From positions 248,001 through 312,000 of the forward strand of contig NZ_FOJT01000005.1 in NCBI RefSeq assembly GCF_900111965.1: a stretch of DNA of 64,000 nucleotides, written 5' to 3'. How positions within the stretch are numbered: position 1 is the first letter of the stretch; each line of letters begins with the position of its first letter. Of the stretch, positions 43,621 through 52,114 are shown in pieces. Made by a program: the position numbers and the translations under genes. The notes beneath the pieces are model-generated. The model was not told the DNA's origin. It worked only from the letters and a program-made list of their open reading frames with translations, and did no database searches. The DNA comes from Flavobacterium swingsii. Its GTDB lineage: Bacteria > Bacteroidota > Bacteroidia > Flavobacteriales > Flavobacteriaceae.

Positions 43621-45087
43621 TTAAACTTCGATTAAAACTCTATTATTATCATAACCAAAAAGATGGTCTTTCTTAATAAGATCGGCAATTCCATCAGGTA
43701 ACATTTTTTCCCAACCAGGTGTGCCATTGTGAATCATTTTAAAAACTTCACGAGAGAAAATTTTAAGGTTTTCTCTTTCAAAATCGGTGATATCAGTTAC
43801 TTTTCCGTTGTAAGCGAAGAATTTGTACAATTCTTTCATACGAGGATGTACTTTTAGGTTTTGTGAGTTTATGACATTACCAACTTCATCTTCCATAGGA
43901 TATAGGAAAACTTTTAGATCTCGGTAAAATAATTTTCCAAAAGCTTCTAGAATTCCACCACTCAAATGGCGGTAATATTTTTCATCAAATATATCAATTA
44001 GGTTGTTTACGCCTAGCGCCAGTCCCATTCTTGCTTTTGTATAAGAAGAAAAATATTCGACTACTTTGAAGTATTCTTGAAAATTAGAAATCATAACTGT
44101 TTGTCCTAACGAACAAAGCAGTTCGGCTCTATCCATAAAATCTCTTTCGTCTATTTCTCCGTCAGAACGAAGATTAGAAAGTGTGATTTCGAAAATAACC
44201 AAAGTGTTTTCTTTTTTTACTTTATTACCATCTACAAACATTTGTAACGATTTCTCGTACATGTCCATATTTACTTTGGTCACAGGACGGAAACTTCCGC
44301 GTAATGCCAAAATATTTTTTTTGTATAAAACTGCTGCTGGCAAAATATTTTTTCCTGTTGGATCGAACATTACGGCATCGGTCATACCATTTTTTACCAA
44401 TTGTAAACTCATTAATCGGTTATCAACATCGGCAAATCTTGGTCCTGAAAAATTTATGGTATCTATTTCTAGTTGATCATAATCTATATGGTCATACAAA
44501 TAACGTAGTAATCTTTTTGGATCATTGTGCTTGTAAAATGCACCATATATTAGGTTTACGCCTAGTTTTCCTAAAGTTTCTTGTTGTAATTTTGCATCAG
44601 TTTCCTTAAACCTAATGTGAAGTAATATTTCGTTATAGGCTTCATCAGGTTCGATTTGGTATCTAATTCCTACCCAACCGTGACCTTTAAATTGTTTTGC
44701 AAAATCTATCGTAGCAACAGTATTGGCGTAGCTAAAAAACATTTTTGTAGGATGTTTGTCACGTTTTAGTCGTTGCTCCATCAGTTCACTTTCGTGAGAT
44801 AACATCTTTTTTAGACGACTTTCGGTAACATAACGACCATCATCTTCAATACCATATATGGCATCACTAAAATCTTTGTCGTAGGCAGACATTGCTTTTG
44901 CAATCGTACCAGAAGAACCACCAGCTCTAAAAAAATGGCGTACCGTTTCTTGTCCAGCGCCAATCTCGGCAAAGGTTCCGTAAATATTATCGTTAAGGTT
45001 GATACGCAAGGCTTTATCAGAAATTGACGGTATTTGTTCAATAACTTTATCTCCTTTTAGCGTAATTTCTGTTTCTGAATTTCTCAT
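43621..45087 (-). CDS. Large conserved cytosolic protein of unknown function
   Basis: 488 residues, no signal peptide or transmembrane helix. Distinctive blocks are INLNDNIYGTFAEIGAGQET, FFRAGGSSGTIAKAMSAYDK, FSYANTVATIDFAKQFKGHG and KVHPRMKELYKFFAYNGK. I recognise it as a widely conserved bacterial protein whose database names (TonB-dependent receptor, nicotinate-nucleotide adenylyltransferase) are not supported: there is no beta-barrel, no signal peptide and no HxGH nucleotidyltransferase motif. FAEIGAGQETVR hints at a nucleotide or sugar-binding loop, but that is a guess. Divergent from a metallo-hydrolase gene. Confidence 0.85.
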   Translation of the reverse strand: MRNSETEITLKGDKVIEQIPSISDKALRINLNDNIYGTFAEIGAGQETVRHFFRAGGSSGTIAKAMSAYDKDFSDAIYGIEDDGRYVTESRLKKMLSHESELMEQRLKRDKHPTKMFFSYANTVATIDFAKQFKGHGWVGIRYQIEPDEAYNEILLHIRFKETDAKLQQETLGKLGVNLIYGAFYKHNDPKRLLRYLYDHIDYDQLEIDTINFSGPRFADVDNRLMSLQLVKNGMTDAVMFDPTGKNILPAAVLYKKNILALRGSFRPVTKVNMDMYEKSLQMFVDGNKVKKENTLVIFEITLSNLRSDGEIDERDFMDRAELLCSLGQTVMISNFQEYFKVVEYFSSYTKARMGLALGVNNLIDIFDEKYYRHLSGGILEAFGKLFYRDLKVFLYPMEDEVGNVINSQNLKVHPRMKELYKFFAYNGKVTDITDFERENLKIFSREVFKMIHNGTPGWEKMLPDGIADLIKKDHLFGYDNNRVLIEV

Positions 45088-45147
45088 ACTTGGGGTAAAT
45101 ACTTTACAAAGTTAATAAATTAGACAGCTTTACATAAAAATAATCTT

Positions 45148-45155
45148 TATTTTTG
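45148..45155 (+). promoter_or_regulatory. -7 box for the MBL-fold gene
   Basis: TATTTTTG fits TAnnTTTG, 15 nt before the TTG start codon at 45171. Confidence 0.5.
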
Positions 45156-45170
45156 TGAAAAATATTTTAA

Positions 45171-45935
45171 TTGAAAGTCTATTTTTTAGGTACGGGCACT
45201 TCACAAGGCATTCCTGTTATTGGTAGCGACCATCCTGTATGTCATAGTCAAGACCAAAAAGACAAGCGTTTGCGGGTTTCAATTTGGGTAGAATGGGACA
45301 ATAATTCATTTGTAATAGATTGTGGACCAGATTTTAGGCAACAAATGCTTACTTCAGGTTGCTCCAAAATTGATGCCATTTTATTTACCCACGAACATTC
45401 AGATCACACGACGGGTTTAGATGATATTCGACCGTTTTTCTTCAAACAAGGAAATATTCCTATTTACGGACATGAACGGGTTTTAAAAAATCTAAAGAAA
45501 CGTTTTGATTATATTTTTGAAACAGAAAATAAATATCCAGGTTCGCCAGGCGTATTTCCAATAGAAGTTGAAAATAATGTTTTGATTGAAAGTCATTCAA
45601 AAAAGATTATTCCTATAAATGCGATGCATGGCGATTTGCAAGTTTTTGGTTATCGTTTTGATAATTTTGCTTATTTGACCGATGTAAAAACCATTGAAAC
45701 TACCGAAATAAATAAACTTAAAAATTTGGATGTTTTGGTAATAAATGCTTTGCGAGAAGATGCTCACAATACACATTTTAATTTGCAGGAAGCTTTAGGT
45801 TTTATTAATATTGTGCAACCAAAAAAAGCTTATTTAACACATATTAGTCATACTTTTGGTTTTCATGAAGAAATACAAAAAAAACTTCCTGAAAATGTTT
45901 TTTTGGCTTACGATAATTTAATAATTAATATTTAA
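45171..45935 (+). CDS. MBL-fold metallo-hydrolase (PhnP-like phosphodiesterase family)
   Basis: 254 residues starting at TTG; this start is supported because MKVYFLGTGTSQGIPVIGS is the family N terminus and no ATG is near. Metal ligands in FTHEHSDHTTGLDD (HxHxDH), in MHGD and in AYLTDVKTI, and a final histidine in LTHISHTFG. The family includes PhnP (cyclic phosphodiesterase) and tRNase-Z-like enzymes; substrate here is uncertain. It is followed after 4 nt by a membrane-anchored hypothetical protein. Confidence 0.9.
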   Translation: MKVYFLGTGTSQGIPVIGSDHPVCHSQDQKDKRLRVSIWVEWDNNSFVIDCGPDFRQQMLTSGCSKIDAILFTHEHSDHTTGLDDIRPFFFKQGNIPIYGHERVLKNLKKRFDYIFETENKYPGSPGVFPIEVENNVLIESHSKKIIPINAMHGDLQVFGYRFDNFAYLTDVKTIETTEINKLKNLDVLVINALREDAHNTHFNLQEALGFINIVQPKKAYLTHISHTFGFHEEIQKKLPENVFLAYDNLIINI

Positions 45936-45939
45936 AAAA

Positions 45940-46407
45940 ATGAAAAAACTGGTTTTATACGGATTAATATTTTCGGTATTATTGAATATTTTTCAATACA
46001 TGTATTCGACAAAAAAGTTCAATTTTGATGAAAATCGTGCTGAGAAATTTAAAGTAAAAATGACCGATAGCATTGCTAAAATTGTAGCTGAAAAAGAAGA
46101 AGGCGATTATTTTTCTTTGGCTTACGATGAGAAAGCACAAGATTATTTAGAAGATTATGATGTTCAGAAACTAATGCCACAAGTTAAAGAAAAACTAATG
46201 GATTTGAACTCGAATCCTACGGGAAATAAGCTAATTCCGTATGATAATATGGTGATTAATAAGGTACGTTTCTTAAACCACCGATGGATTATTGCCGATT
46301 TTACTGGCGATTCTAATTGGGGAGAAGTTATTCTGAAATACTTTTTAGAAAAAGATGGTTCTGTAACTTTCGAAACTGCCGAAACGGTTATGTATCCACA
46401 ACAATAA
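45940..46407 (+). CDS. Membrane-anchored hypothetical protein, 155 aa
   Basis: A single N-terminal hydrophobic segment (LVLYGLIFSVLLNIFQYMY, residues 4-22) precedes a charged soluble domain with EGDYFSLAYDEKAQDYLEDY and IPYDNMVINKVRFLNHRWII, ADFTGDSNWGEV. Probably an inner-membrane protein with a periplasmic domain. It begins 4 nt after the metallo-hydrolase, so the two share a transcript ending at the terminator downstream. No family recognised. Confidence 0.85.
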   Translation: MKKLVLYGLIFSVLLNIFQYMYSTKKFNFDENRAEKFKVKMTDSIAKIVAEKEEGDYFSLAYDEKAQDYLEDYDVQKLMPQVKEKLMDLNSNPTGNKLIPYDNMVINKVRFLNHRWIIADFTGDSNWGEVILKYFLEKDGSVTFETAETVMYPQQ

Positions 46408-46442
46408 TAAAAAAAGGACTTCAATTTGAAGTCCTTTTTTTA
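46408..46442. terminator. Bidirectional terminator
   Basis: AAAAAAGGACTTCAA and TTGAAGTCCTTTTTT, a near-perfect 14-bp stem with minimal loop, between the hypothetical protein gene and the convergent esterase. Confidence 0.85.
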
Positions 46443-47096
46443 TTTAATTATTTCCAACCAATTTTTAAAATCATAGAAATTTTGTGGCGAAATTCCATGT
46501 CCAATAGGATATTCTTTGTACACGTTTTCAATCTCTAAACTATCTAATAAAGGTTTCGATTTTCTGGCCCAATCTACAGGAATTACTTGGTCTACAGAAC
46601 CATGCGAAGCAAAAAATGTAAGGTTAGAAAAATCGTTATTTTCAAAATTATCTTTGGCAATTTCAGTATTAAAATAACCGCTCATAGCCACAACTCGTTG
46701 TATTTTTTCAGGATAAGATAAAGCCACAGCATAACTCAAAATGCAACCTTGACTAAAACCTATTAAGGTTATATTATTGGCATCGATAGGATAATTAGCA
46801 ATTAATTCATCAATAAAATTAGCGATTACATCTCGGGAACTTCGAGCTTGATTCAAATCTGAAAATTTCTTCTCATCGGCATCAAAATTAATAGCATACC
46901 AAGCATAACTTCCGTATTGCAAATCGTAAGGTGCACGAGCCGAAATCACATAATAATGATCAGGTAATTCTGATGCAAACGAAAACAAATCTTCTTCGTT
47001 ACTACCATAACCGTGAAGTAATAGTAATAATGGATTTTTTCCCGAAGCATCGGGATTTTTTATTTTTGGTTCTCTAACGAGGTGATGTAAAGTCAT
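46440..47096 (-). CDS. Alpha/beta hydrolase, carboxylesterase/phospholipase family
   Basis: 218 residues, cytosolic. LLLLLHGYGSNEEDLFSFA (near 23-41) is the oxyanion region, GFSQGCILSYA the nucleophile elbow, ASHGSVDQVIPV holds the acid and PIGHGISP the histidine. These are the marks of the YpfH/carboxylesterase 2 family acting on short acyl esters. Last gene of the operon VWA protein-dihydroorotase-like-small membrane protein-esterase, starting 3 nt after the previous stop. Confidence 0.92.
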   Translation of the reverse strand: MTLHHLVREPKIKNPDASGKNPLLLLLHGYGSNEEDLFSFASELPDHYYVISARAPYDLQYGSYAWYAINFDADEKKFSDLNQARSSRDVIANFIDELIANYPIDANNITLIGFSQGCILSYAVALSYPEKIQRVVAMSGYFNTEIAKDNFENNDFSNLTFFASHGSVDQVIPVDWARKSKPLLDSLEIENVYKEYPIGHGISPQNFYDFKNWLEIIK

Positions 47097-47099
47097 TTT

Positions 47100-47420
47100 T
47101 TATATATTTTTAAACCATTTCTGGAAAAAATTTCCCAAAAGTGGAATGGGTTTCATTTCTCCTTTTGCCGCTGTTAGCATGCCGTACATGCTTAAAACAG
47201 ACACGAAAATCCACATTGAAATGAGAATCATATCGTTCTTGAAATTCGAAATAATCAATCCCAAGCCTACGAAAAGTATCGTGATTCCTAATCCTTGTCT
47301 GATATGAAATGATGCAAAACTGTTTTTGTTTTCCGAATTTATAGATAAGGCAATTAATGGGCCAATTAAAATAATATAACTTAATATTGCTGCTGTTTTT
47401 CCGTCTTTTTTCTCTTCCAT
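47100..47420 (-). CDS. Small Tic20/DUF4870-like membrane protein
   Basis: 106 residues with three transmembrane helices and the pattern KTAAILSYIILIGPLIAL followed by SFASFHIRQGLGITI, the FHxRQG motif typical of Tic20/DUF4870-type proteins. Function unknown. It sits 2 nt after the dihydroorotase-like stop and 3 nt before the esterase start, so it is fully embedded in that operon. Confidence 0.85.
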   Translation of the reverse strand: MEEKKDGKTAAILSYIILIGPLIALSINSENKNSFASFHIRQGLGITILFVGLGLIISNFKNDMILISMWIFVSVLSMYGMLTAAKGEMKPIPLLGNFFQKWFKNI

Positions 47421-47422
47421 TT

Positions 47423-48676
47423 TTATGCTAAAACTAATTTTTCTTGATTGTAAATTCCGTATACTTTTCCTTTTGTTTTTGTGCCAAGAAAAGCCGAATT
47501 TTTAGATTTTGATAAGATATTTCCGTCTGTAAATATCGATTCTCCTTCAGGATTAAATAAGGTGATATTTGCCTTTTCTCCTTCAGTTATTGAAGTCGTT
47601 TCTTGTTTGAAAATATTCCTTCCAGCTACTAATTTTTCGATAATAATCTCTGTTGGCAAGATGGTTTGCAAGGCGCCAAAAGCACTTTCTAAACCAATGG
47701 TTCCGTATTTTGCTTTATCAAATTCCATTTTTTTATTTTCAATGTCAATCGGATTGTGGTCTGATGTGATACAATCGATAGTATGGTCTAAAATTCCTGC
47801 AATTAATGCTTTTCTGTCTTCTTCAGTTCGAAGTGGAGGCAAAACTTTATAACGTGTATCAAAACCTTCAATTTCTTTATCGGTTAATATCAAATTATGT
47901 ACCGAAACACTACAAGTTACCTGTAATCCTTTGGCTTTAGCTTCTTTGACTAAGTCAACGGATTTTGCACTCGAAATAGTTGGAATGTGTAATTTTCCGC
48001 CTGTATATTCTAGTATAAAAAGATTTCTGGCAATGATTAATTCTTCGGCAAGCGACGGAATTCCTTTCAATCCCAACATCGTCGAAACGATACCTTCGTG
48101 AACCATTCCTTTGCCTTTTATGGTGTTATCTTGCGAAAAAGCGATAACTAATCCGTTGAAATCTTGGGTATATTGTAAGCTTAGTTTCAGTAAATTGGCA
48201 TTGTCTAAACTTTTGTTATAATCACCAAAAGCGATAGCTCCAGCGTTTTTCATATCAAAAAGTTCGGCCAAATCATTTCCTTCACTTTTTTGTGTTAAAG
48301 CACCAATTGGGAAAAGCTCGGTTGCAAAACCGTTTGCTTTTTGTTTTACAAAATTTATTTGCGATTGGTTGTCTAATATTGGAAAAGAATTAGGCTGTAA
48401 AGCAATGGCTGTAAATCCTGATTTTGCAGCTACTTGTAATCCGTTTGCAATAGTTTCTCTGTCTTCAAAACCAGGTTCGCCAAGGGAAACACTCGTGTCG
48501 AACCAACCTTTAGAAACATGTAAATTATCGAGTTTTATTTCATCAAAACCTTCGCTATTTTCAATATTTGAAGCTATTTTTTGGATTATTCCGTTACTAA
48601 TTTTTATATCCACAATTTGATTGTGAAATGGATTTTTAGTATCGATAATTCGTGCTGCTTTGAGTATTAAATTCAT
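47423..48676 (-). CDS. Dihydroorotase-like protein lacking metal ligands (probable pseudoenzyme)
   Basis: 417 residues aligned end to end with type-I dihydroorotase. The metal-binding HxH of active enzymes (DxHVHLREPG) is DTSVSLGEPGFEDRET here; the HxxH of the next ligand block is HIPTISSA; the HH of PHHLLLTD is VHNLILTD; the final block reads SDHNPIDIE. So several zinc ligands are gone while the Asp and the scaffold remain. Such proteins in other bacteria support aspartate transcarbamoylase or pair with an active PyrC. It overlaps the VWA gene by 4 nt (ATGA). A catalytic pyrimidine role by itself is unlikely. Confidence 0.85.
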   Translation of the reverse strand: MNLILKAARIIDTKNPFHNQIVDIKISNGIIQKIASNIENSEGFDEIKLDNLHVSKGWFDTSVSLGEPGFEDRETIANGLQVAAKSGFTAIALQPNSFPILDNQSQINFVKQKANGFATELFPIGALTQKSEGNDLAELFDMKNAGAIAFGDYNKSLDNANLLKLSLQYTQDFNGLVIAFSQDNTIKGKGMVHEGIVSTMLGLKGIPSLAEELIIARNLFILEYTGGKLHIPTISSAKSVDLVKEAKAKGLQVTCSVSVHNLILTDKEIEGFDTRYKVLPPLRTEEDRKALIAGILDHTIDCITSDHNPIDIENKKMEFDKAKYGTIGLESAFGALQTILPTEIIIEKLVAGRNIFKQETTSITEGEKANITLFNPEGESIFTDGNILSKSKNSAFLGTKTKGKVYGIYNQEKLVLA

Positions 48677-50601
48677 TTTACAAATTTTTGTATAAATAGT
48701 TCAAGGAGTAAAAATAATAGTGCAAAAATAAGAAACCATTTCCAAACTTGGCTATCGGTTCTGTTTATTTGAATGGTTTCAAAAAATGATTCGATGTTAG
48801 AAATAACATTCAAATCGGCAAGAGTTTCGTCACTTGGAAGTGTCAAATTACTTTCGTTTCTATCAAAATTAAAACTAATATTTCCAATATTTTTTTTGCT
48901 TTGAATGACTTCAAAATTTCCTGCTAAAGTTGGATTGTCAGCACAAGAAATTTTAATTTTATCTGACATAATTTGTTGCGACGGAATAAATTCTTCCGAA
49001 GGATTCTTTATAGAAATAACCTCATTATTGGTTGTATTTGCAGTAATTAAAAACGGATTTGTGTTGCCAATAGTTTCGTATTTCACTCCGTTTTTATCAG
49101 TATTCATTGCCATTTTGTAAAAAGTAGGTACAATGAGTGGCGAATTCTGAAAGTTACTATTGGTCTTATTTATAGGAGCCGAAAAAACAAATACAGTACC
49201 TGTTTGTTTTTGTATTGATGTTAAAAAAGCGCTTTGATCATCATAAGTTATCGCTTGTGACGCATTGCTTTTTATCACAAATGATTGTAATGTATTCGGA
49301 TATTGAAAATTAGTAATTTTCTTCTCAAAAACATTTGAAAACAATGGATTCGAAAAATTTATTTTAGTGATTTTCTTTTCTTGATTTTGAAAATTTGAAA
49401 ACTGAATACCTCCGAAATTATTTAAAAATGAATTCAAATTAGAGATTTCATTTTTTTCTGACGGAATTAAAATAACGTTTCCACCTTTGGTAACAAACGA
49501 TTTTAAATTAGTTTGCAAAGCCACAGGAATATTGTCTAATTCGTTTAACACAACGGCATCTTGCTTGTTTAGTTGGCTATAATCTAAAGTAGAAATTAAC
49601 GAATTTGAATAATTAAACTCTGGTTTGGTATAAATTCGAGATAAAAAATCGCTTTTTTCGGTTACGCCAATACTTAGAACATTCGTTATTTTGGGTTCGG
49701 AAATAGAAAAGTATAAAGTATTATCGAAAGCCAAACTATTATCATTGATGTTTACATAACCATTAAAATCTGCTTTTGGAATGGTAAAATTGATGGTTTC
49801 TTTGTTCTTTTTGAGATTTAAAATTGTTTTAGCAATTAAATTTTTTTGATTGTAAACCGAAACGGGAATTGCTTTTTTCTCCTCAAAATTTGAAGAAAAC
49901 TGAACAGATATTTCATAAAAATCATCTAAAGTTTGGGCTAAATAAACACTGTCTATCGCAATATTTTTCAGTTGCTCTGCTTCAGGAATGATGAAGTAAG
50001 TTTTGTTGTTTTTATCATTATTTTTAATATGATTTTTGTTCATTCCAATAGCATCGGTAATGATAACAATGTCTTTATTTACAAAGGTTTTACGAGATTT
50101 TATTTTTGTTAAAGCAGTTTCTAACGAAAACGGAATGGCACTGTATTTTAGATTTTGTAAATCTTTTTCGGTGGCATTTATATTGGTATTCCAATAATTT
50201 TCATCATTGGTAATTATCGAAAAATTACTGTTTTGAGATGTAAATTCTAATAAATCTTGTACAGCACGTTTTAGCAATTCGCCTTTCTGACCTTTGGCTT
50301 GCATACTGTAGGAATTGTCTAAAACGATAAACAATTCGTTGTTAGTATTTTCGCTGTCTTTGGCTTTAAAAAAAGGTTGTGCAAAGGCAAAAATAAGGAA
50401 AGCAAGTAACAATAATCGTGTTGCGAGCAATAACCATTTCTTGATTTTAGAGCTTTTTCGGGTTTGAATGGAAAGTTCTTTGAGGAATTTTACATTGGTA
50501 AAAAACTCTTTTTTAAAACGTCTTAATTGAAACAAATGTACCAGAATTGGAATGACCAATAAGAAAAGGAAATAGAGAATTTCTGGATGTTTGAATTGCA
50601 T
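48673..50601 (-). CDS. BatA and VWA domain protein
   Basis: 642 residues. N-terminal BatA-type region with two transmembrane helices (MQFKHPEILYFLFLLVIPIL and LLLATRLLLLAFLIFAFAQ), then a von Willebrand A domain with LFIVLDNSYSMQAKG (MIDAS DxSxS) and DIVIITDAIG, then a long periplasmic beta-rich region and a final transmembrane helix at about 620-637. Belongs to the aerotolerance-type membrane VWA proteins common in Bacteroidota; partner unknown. It is first in the operon with the dihydroorotase-like gene. Confidence 0.9.
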   Translation of the reverse strand: MQFKHPEILYFLFLLVIPILVHLFQLRRFKKEFFTNVKFLKELSIQTRKSSKIKKWLLLATRLLLLAFLIFAFAQPFFKAKDSENTNNELFIVLDNSYSMQAKGQKGELLKRAVQDLLEFTSQNSNFSIITNDENYWNTNINATEKDLQNLKYSAIPFSLETALTKIKSRKTFVNKDIVIITDAIGMNKNHIKNNDKNNKTYFIIPEAEQLKNIAIDSVYLAQTLDDFYEISVQFSSNFEEKKAIPVSVYNQKNLIAKTILNLKKNKETINFTIPKADFNGYVNINDNSLAFDNTLYFSISEPKITNVLSIGVTEKSDFLSRIYTKPEFNYSNSLISTLDYSQLNKQDAVVLNELDNIPVALQTNLKSFVTKGGNVILIPSEKNEISNLNSFLNNFGGIQFSNFQNQEKKITKINFSNPLFSNVFEKKITNFQYPNTLQSFVIKSNASQAITYDDQSAFLTSIQKQTGTVFVFSAPINKTNSNFQNSPLIVPTFYKMAMNTDKNGVKYETIGNTNPFLITANTTNNEVISIKNPSEEFIPSQQIMSDKIKISCADNPTLAGNFEVIQSKKNIGNISFNFDRNESNLTLPSDETLADLNVISNIESFFETIQINRTDSQVWKWFLIFALLFLLLELFIQKFVK

Positions 50602-50628
50602 TTAGTTCGAATGGTTTTTCAAAGATAA

Positions 50629-51975
50629 TTATTTTTTCTTCTTCTTTGCAGCTCTGGTTTTTAAAATATTTCGATTGACAGAAGTTCCTGTTTTTTTCTT
50701 CGTTTTAGATGGTCCACCTAAATTTACTTTTTTGTTCTTCTCTGACTTTTCGTGATGAGATGCACCACCTTCTAATTTCACTTTTTTAAGTAAAAACTTA
50801 ACCACTTCTTTCTCTTTTTCTGGACCAATAAGTAGTTTAGAGATTTCTACTTCTTCGGGTAAATCTAGAATGGTAATTTCTTTGCCCATCAAAACTTCGG
50901 CACCAAATTTTATTTCTTCCTCACGAGGTGCAATAAAACTTATGGCAATTCCGCTAGCATCGGCACGACCAGTACGACCAATTCTATGAATATATTGTTC
51001 TGGAAGTTCAGGTGCTTCAAAATTTATAACGTGTGTAATGTTCGAAATATCTAGACCACGTGCCATAATATCGGTAGTAATCAGACCACGCAATTCGCCT
51101 TCTTGGAAAGTTGCCATCGTAGTTAAACGATAATTTTGAGATTTATTAGAGTGAATTACTCCAAACTGGTCTGGAAAATCGGCTTCAATTCTTTCGTGAA
51201 GCATATCGGCAATTTTCTTATTGTTTACAAAAACTAAAATACGTGACATTTCTTCATTGGTATGAAGTAAATGTTTTAGTAAATTAACTTTGGTATTAAA
51301 ATTAGGAACATTATACGATAATTGTTCGATTTTTTCTAAAGGAGTTCCTGACATTGCTAACGAAACTTCTTCTGGAAAATCGAAATAATCATTCAGAATT
51401 GCATCAACTTCATCGGTCATGGTAGCCGAAAAGAGTATGTTTTGACGTTTGGTACGCAACATAGCAAGAATCGAAGTAATTTGAACTCGGAATCCAAGAT
51501 TTAGCATTTCGTCAAACTCATCAATAACTAATTTTTGAGTGTCATCGAAGCGAATTACTGCGTCAAGTGCTAAATCCATTACACGTCCAGGTGTTCCTAC
51601 TAAAATGTCGACACCTTCATAGACTTGTTTTTTTTGTGTATTTATGTTTACACCACCATATATTCCTAGAGTTGAAACGGACATGTATTTTGTCAATTTT
51701 TCAACTTCTTCTACAACCTGAACAACCAATTCGCGGGTTGGAACAAGAATTACAATTTTAGGAGTATTGGTATTTGTAAATGTATATTGTTTTAATAATG
51801 GCAAAAGGTAAGCAAAAGTCTTACCAGTTCCAGTTTGTGCAATTCCCATCATATCGCGACCAGACATGATTACAGAAAAGGATTTTTCCTGAATAGGAGT
51901 TGGTGTTGTTAACTGTAATTCGTCTAATGCTTTTTGTACCGATTTTGGAAGATTAAACTGTTCGAATGATGCCAT
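50629..51975 (-). CDS. DEAD-box ATP-dependent RNA helicase
   Basis: 448 residues with all helicase motifs: Q motif (F-TPTPIQEKS), I AQTGTGKT, Ia PTRELVVQ, Ib TPGRVMD, II DEFD instead of DEAD (IDEFDEML), III SAT, IV-V (ITTDIMARGLDIS) and VI HRIGRTGR. The lysine-rich tail (KKTGTSVNRNILKTRAAKKKKK region) binds RNA and is typical of RhlE-type proteins in cold-adapted flavobacteria. Role in ribosome assembly or mRNA decay. Single-gene unit. Confidence 0.95.
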   Translation of the reverse strand: MASFEQFNLPKSVQKALDELQLTTPTPIQEKSFSVIMSGRDMMGIAQTGTGKTFAYLLPLLKQYTFTNTNTPKIVILVPTRELVVQVVEEVEKLTKYMSVSTLGIYGGVNINTQKKQVYEGVDILVGTPGRVMDLALDAVIRFDDTQKLVIDEFDEMLNLGFRVQITSILAMLRTKRQNILFSATMTDEVDAILNDYFDFPEEVSLAMSGTPLEKIEQLSYNVPNFNTKVNLLKHLLHTNEEMSRILVFVNNKKIADMLHERIEADFPDQFGVIHSNKSQNYRLTTMATFQEGELRGLITTDIMARGLDISNITHVINFEAPELPEQYIHRIGRTGRADASGIAISFIAPREEEIKFGAEVLMGKEITILDLPEEVEISKLLIGPEKEKEVVKFLLKKVKLEGGASHHEKSEKNKKVNLGGPSKTKKKTGTSVNRNILKTRAAKKKKK

Positions 51976-52114
51976 TTTGTATTATTTTTTGCAAAGGTAT
52001 TCTTTATACTTAACATTCATCAATAAATAAGTGTACTTCGTCGGAAAAAAGGCATTTTAAATTAAAAATGTAGTATATTAGTCATATATTATAAATAGAA
52101 AGCACATTTTGGTT

